A stretch of DNA of 7,095 nucleotides from Alphaproteobacteria bacterium HGW-Alphaproteobacteria-13 (lineage in GTDB: Bacteria > Pseudomonadota > Alphaproteobacteria > Sphingomonadales > Sphingomonadaceae). Positions 4,657 through 7,095 of the stretch are shown here, piece by piece. The notes under the pieces were generated by a model. The model was given only the letters and a program-made list of their open reading frames with translations, was not told the DNA's origin and did no database searches. Position numbers and translations under genes: made by a program. Within the stretch, counting starts at the first letter, position 1. The number at the start of each line of letters is the position of its first letter. Location of the stretch: assembly GCA_002842935.1 (NCBI GenBank), contig PHEM01000163.1, positions 1 through 7,095 of the forward strand. Reading direction: 5' to 3'.

Positions 4657-6519
4657 TCATGCCAGGGCCTCCTCGATGGCGGCTTCGATTTCGGCGATGG
4701 TGAAGGGCTGGCCCGACACCTTGTTCACGGGCTTCGCATCGACCAGATATTGATCGCGCAGCACGGTCTTCAACTGCCCCGTGTTCATTTCGGGCACGAT
4801 CACCTTGTCATAGCTTCCCAGCAACTCGCCAAGGTTCGCGGGCAGCGGCCAGATGTGGCGGATGTGGATGTGGCTGACGTCCGCCCCTTCTGCGCGCTTG
4901 CGGCGCACGGCCTGATGGATCGGACCGAAAGTCGAACCCCAGCCGACGACCGCGAGCCTGCCGCCCTCCGCGCCCAGTTCGACGATCTGGTCGGGCACCG
5001 CGATGCCGTCGACCTTCGCCTTGCGGATGTCGGTCATCGCCTGGTGGTTGGCGGGCGCATAGTTGAGATGACCGGTGTCGACTTCCTTTTCGATCCCGCC
5101 GATGCGGTGGAGCAGGCCCGGCGTCCCCGGCTTGACCCACGGGCGCGCGAGCTTTTCGTCGCGGCCATAGGGCTTGAAGCCGCCTTCGGGCACTTCGGTC
5201 AGGAACTCGACGGGGAAGGCTTCATAGGCCGTGAGGTCAGGCACGTGCCAAGGCTCGGCCGCATTGGCGATATAGCCGTCGGTCAGCAGCATCACCGGCG
5301 TCATATATTGCACGGCGATGCGGCACGCCTCGATCGCGCATTCGAAGGCGTCGCCGGGCGAGCGCGCGGCGATCACCGGCATCGGCGCATCGCCGTTGCG
5401 GCCATAGACGGCCTGATAAAGGTCCGACTGCTCGGTCTTGGTGGGCAGGCCCGTCGAGGGACCGCCGCGCTGCGAATTGACGATGACCAGCGGCAGCTCG
5501 GTCATGATCGCCAGCCCCATCGCCTCGCCCTTCAGGGCGATGCCCGGTCCCGACGAGGAAGTGACGCCCAGCGACCCGCCATAGCTCGCCCCGATCGCCG
5601 AACAGATGGCGGCGATCTCGTCCTCCGCCTGGAAAGTCGTGACGTCATATTCCTTGAGCCGCGACAGATGATGGAGGATCGCCGAGGCGGGCGTGATCGG
5701 ATAGCCGCCGAAGAACATCGGCAGGCTGGCCAGCTGCGCCCCCGCGACGAGACCGAGCGCGATGCCTTCCGCGCCCGTCAGCGTGCGATAGAGACCCGGC
5801 ACGGCGGGCGCGGGGTCGACATGATGCTGCTTCAGCGGTCCCGCAAGCTCCGCCGTTTCGCCATAGGCATGGCCCGCGTTCAGCGCCGCGGCGTTCGCGG
5901 CGGCAAGGTTCGGGTCCTTCGCGAATTTCGCATGGAGCCAGTCGATCAGCGGCTGGCGGTCGCGGTCGAACATCCACAGCGCCAGCCCCAGCGTCCACAT
6001 ATTCTTGCAGCGCAAAGCTTCCTTGTTGCCAAGGCCAAAGGGCTTCACGGCCTCCATCGTCAACTGGCTGATGTTGAGCTTCAGAAGCTGCCACTTGGCG
6101 AGGCTGCCGTCCTCCAGCGGGTTCGAGTCGTATTTCGCCTTGGCGAGGTTGCGGTCGTTGAACTCGCCTTCGTCGGCGATGATCAGCCCGCCGGGCTTCA
6201 GCGTCGGCACATTGGTCTTGAGCGCCGCGGGGTTCATCGCGACGAGCACGTCGGGCGCGTCGCCCGCCGTGTCGATCGACGAAGAGCCGAAATTGATCTG
6301 AAAGGCGGAAACGCCGAACAGTGTCCCCTGCGGCGCGCGGATTTCCGCCGGAAAGTCGGGGAAGGTCGCGAAATCATTTCCCGCCAGCGCCGACGACAGC
6401 GTGAACTGACCGCCGGTCAACTGCATCCCGTCGCCCGAGTCCCCGGCAAACCGCACCACCACTGCGTCGGAAAGGAAGGATTCCGATCCTGCCGCCTTGT
6501 CCTCAACCGCTGTCGCCAT
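4657..6519 (-). CDS. korA: 2-oxoacid:ferredoxin oxidoreductase subunit alpha (fused gamma-alpha, KorA)
   Basis: The protein has 620 residues, the usual size for the fused form. The N-terminal gamma domain (about 18-195) starts VVRFAGDSGDGMQLTGGQF (21-39) and continues with DFPAEIRAPQGT (55-66). The alpha part begins near 245 and carries GGYPITPASAIL (271-282), whose YPITP motif is conserved in this enzyme class. TSSSGPG (320-326) and QRGGPSTGLPTKTEQSDL (350-367) follow. A transketolase-C-like domain (about 520-620) includes VVGWGSTFGP and IVPEMNTGQL. Together with KorB it would convert 2-oxoglutarate and CoA to succinyl-CoA, CO2 and reduced ferredoxin, or the reverse, in the cytoplasm. ATG 6519 is the natural N-terminus, with a weak GGCGGA upstream. 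It is the first gene of the minus-strand series and divergent from an esterase gene. Substrate specificity is by resemblance only; no ferredoxin gene is visible in the window. Confidence 0.95.
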   Translation of the reverse strand: MATAVEDKAAGSESFLSDAVVVRFAGDSGDGMQLTGGQFTLSSALAGNDFATFPDFPAEIRAPQGTLFGVSAFQINFGSSSIDTAGDAPDVLVAMNPAALKTNVPTLKPGGLIIADEGEFNDRNLAKAKYDSNPLEDGSLAKWQLLKLNISQLTMEAVKPFGLGNKEALRCKNMWTLGLALWMFDRDRQPLIDWLHAKFAKDPNLAAANAAALNAGHAYGETAELAGPLKQHHVDPAPAVPGLYRTLTGAEGIALGLVAGAQLASLPMFFGGYPITPASAILHHLSRLKEYDVTTFQAEDEIAAICSAIGASYGGSLGVTSSSGPGIALKGEAMGLAIMTELPLVIVNSQRGGPSTGLPTKTEQSDLYQAVYGRNGDAPMPVIAARSPGDAFECAIEACRIAVQYMTPVMLLTDGYIANAAEPWHVPDLTAYEAFPVEFLTEVPEGGFKPYGRDEKLARPWVKPGTPGLLHRIGGIEKEVDTGHLNYAPANHQAMTDIRKAKVDGIAVPDQIVELGAEGGRLAVVGWGSTFGPIHQAVRRKRAEGADVSHIHIRHIWPLPANLGELLGSYDKVIVPEMNTGQLKTVLRDQYLVDAKPVNKVSGQPFTIAEIEAAIEEALA

Positions 6520-6545
6520 CTCGCTTTTCCGCCTTCAATCCTGCC

Positions 6546-6567
6546 AATATACGAAATGGCCTAGGCC
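6546..6567 (-). promoter_or_regulatory. Possible korA promoter -10 with adjacent 10-bp palindrome
   Basis: On the minus strand TATATT (6551-6546), 26 bases before the korA ATG, resembles a -10 box. No good -35 box lies at 16-18 bp. Just upstream is the perfect palindrome GGCCTAGGCC (6558-6567), placed between the would-be -10 and -35, where a regulator could bind. A 10-bp palindrome in GC-rich DNA can arise by chance, so this is a weak call. Confidence 0.25.
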
Positions 6568-6714
6568 CCTCTGCGCCAAGCCGCAATTCAGAAAAAATTG
6601 TCCACCGAAAACATCCGGGGCGGGCACCGGACGGGAAAGGTTGCGGAACGCCATTGAAATATCCGGCCCGATGCCGAATAGCTGCACCATCGATAAAGAA
6701 AGAGGGACCACAGG

Positions 6715-7095
6715 ATGATCGACGGCACCGCCCATTACACCCGCCCCGACGTGGCGGCCTTTCTCGCCTTCCTGAACGCGCAGGAGGGGCCAAGGATGGA
6801 GGAACTGCCCGTCGCCGACGCGCGCGGGATGATGATCGCGATGGGCAAGATCGGCGACGTGCCGCGCGGAGAGATCGCGCTTGTCGAGGATCGCACCATC
6901 CCCGGTCCCGCCGGCGACATTGTCATCCGCGTCTATGACAACCGCCCGGATCGCGCGGCGGGACCCGTGATGGTCTTCTATCACGGCGGTGGCTTCGTGA
7001 TCGGCGACCTAGAGACGCACGATCCCTATTGCGCGGAGGCGGCGCGCATCCTCGACATGCCCGTGATCGCCATCGACTATCGCCTGGCGCCGGAG
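6715..7095 (+). CDS. Alpha/beta hydrolase, hormone-sensitive lipase (family IV) esterase type; 3' end cut by window edge
   Basis: The first 127 residues are visible. The oxyanion-hole motif HGGGFVIGDLETHD (90-103) and the DYRLAPE motif (121-127) place it in the alpha/beta hydrolase_3 group (PF07859) of bacterial hormone-sensitive-lipase-like esterases. A preceding helical cap region (about 10-45) and the strand DIVIRVYDN (68-76) fit the family. The catalytic GDSAGG, Asp and His lie beyond the window. No signal peptide is seen, so the enzyme is probably cytoplasmic and acts on short-chain acyl esters; the substrate is unknown. ATG 6715 has AGAGGGA seven bases upstream (6701-6707). The gene is divergent from korA across a 195-bp gap, so the two may share regulatory sequence. 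A weak TTGAAA (6654-6659) could be a -35 box, but no convincing -10 box follows. Confidence 0.88.
   Translation, partial: MIDGTAHYTRPDVAAFLAFLNAQEGPRMEELPVADARGMMIAMGKIGDVPRGEIALVEDRTIPGPAGDIVIRVYDNRPDRAAGPVMVFYHGGGFVIGDLETHDPYCAEAARILDMPVIAIDYRLAPE

Noticed and set aside
4588..6564. 658-codon open frame on the plus strand opposite korA
   Set aside because: It is antisense to a clear korA. Its product is rich in Arg, His, Asp and Gly with no recognisable fold, as expected from the complement of GC-rich codons. Its N-terminus PSTSSGQ is a translated palindromic repeat, a common artefact.
6535..6984. 149-codon minus-strand frame across the divergent promoter and esterase start
   Set aside because: It covers the intergenic region and runs opposite the HGGG esterase coding sequence, with no motifs of its own.
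1..7095. CRISPR array, tRNA, rRNA or transposase gene
   Set aside because: No regularly spaced direct repeats, no tRNA cloverleaf or rRNA sequence, and no transposase or integrase motifs were seen on either strand.

Overview
The window reads as chromosomal DNA of a high-GC alphaproteobacterium, most likely a member of the Sphingomonadales. This rests on the GC-rich codon use, on the protein families, and on two inverted copies of a CTTCGACAAGCTCAG-type intergenic palindrome (positions 4551-4639) that I recall as common in sphingomonad genomes. The genus cannot be settled from the sequence alone.

Layout. All genes but one lie on the minus strand, so they are read from right to left. At the right edge (6715-7095, plus strand) is the start of a hormone-sensitive-lipase-type alpha/beta hydrolase. 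A 195-bp divergent promoter region (6520-6714) separates it from korA (6519-4657) and korB (4533-3496), the two subunits of a 2-oxoacid:ferredoxin oxidoreductase of the KorAB type. The korA-korB gap holds the palindromic repeat pair. Two bases after the korB stop comes a compact 325-bp unit (3169-3493). It has perfect 28-bp terminal inverted repeats enclosing one small ORF, an N-terminally shortened GxxExxY-family (PD-(D/E)XK-like) protein, and its GC is clearly lower than its surroundings. Then follow a YdjM/DUF457 membrane protein (3159-2215), a cyclopropane-fatty-acyl-phospholipid synthase-like methyltransferase (2190-910) and a serine hydrolase/beta-lactamase-family lipoprotein (888 to beyond position 1). 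The spacing among these last three is 24 and 21 bp, so they are probably one transcription unit.

How the genes fit together. KorAB would interconvert 2-oxoglutarate (or another 2-oxoacid) and its acyl-CoA with ferredoxin as electron carrier, a substitute for the NAD-linked dehydrogenase. The DUF457-cfa-lipoprotein group is cell-envelope oriented: an inner-membrane protein, a membrane-lipid modifying enzyme and a probable outer-membrane-anchored hydrolase. No shared pathway can be shown from the sequence.

The most unusual part is the inverted-repeat-bounded GxxExxY unit. The ORF fills the space between the arms almost exactly, and the arms are built from an 8-bp tandem repeat. It looks like a small non-autonomous mobile or repeat-derived element that has lost the 5' part of its gene. 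No RNA genes, CRISPR array or insertion-sequence transposase were seen, and no gene-free stretch exceeds 300 bases.
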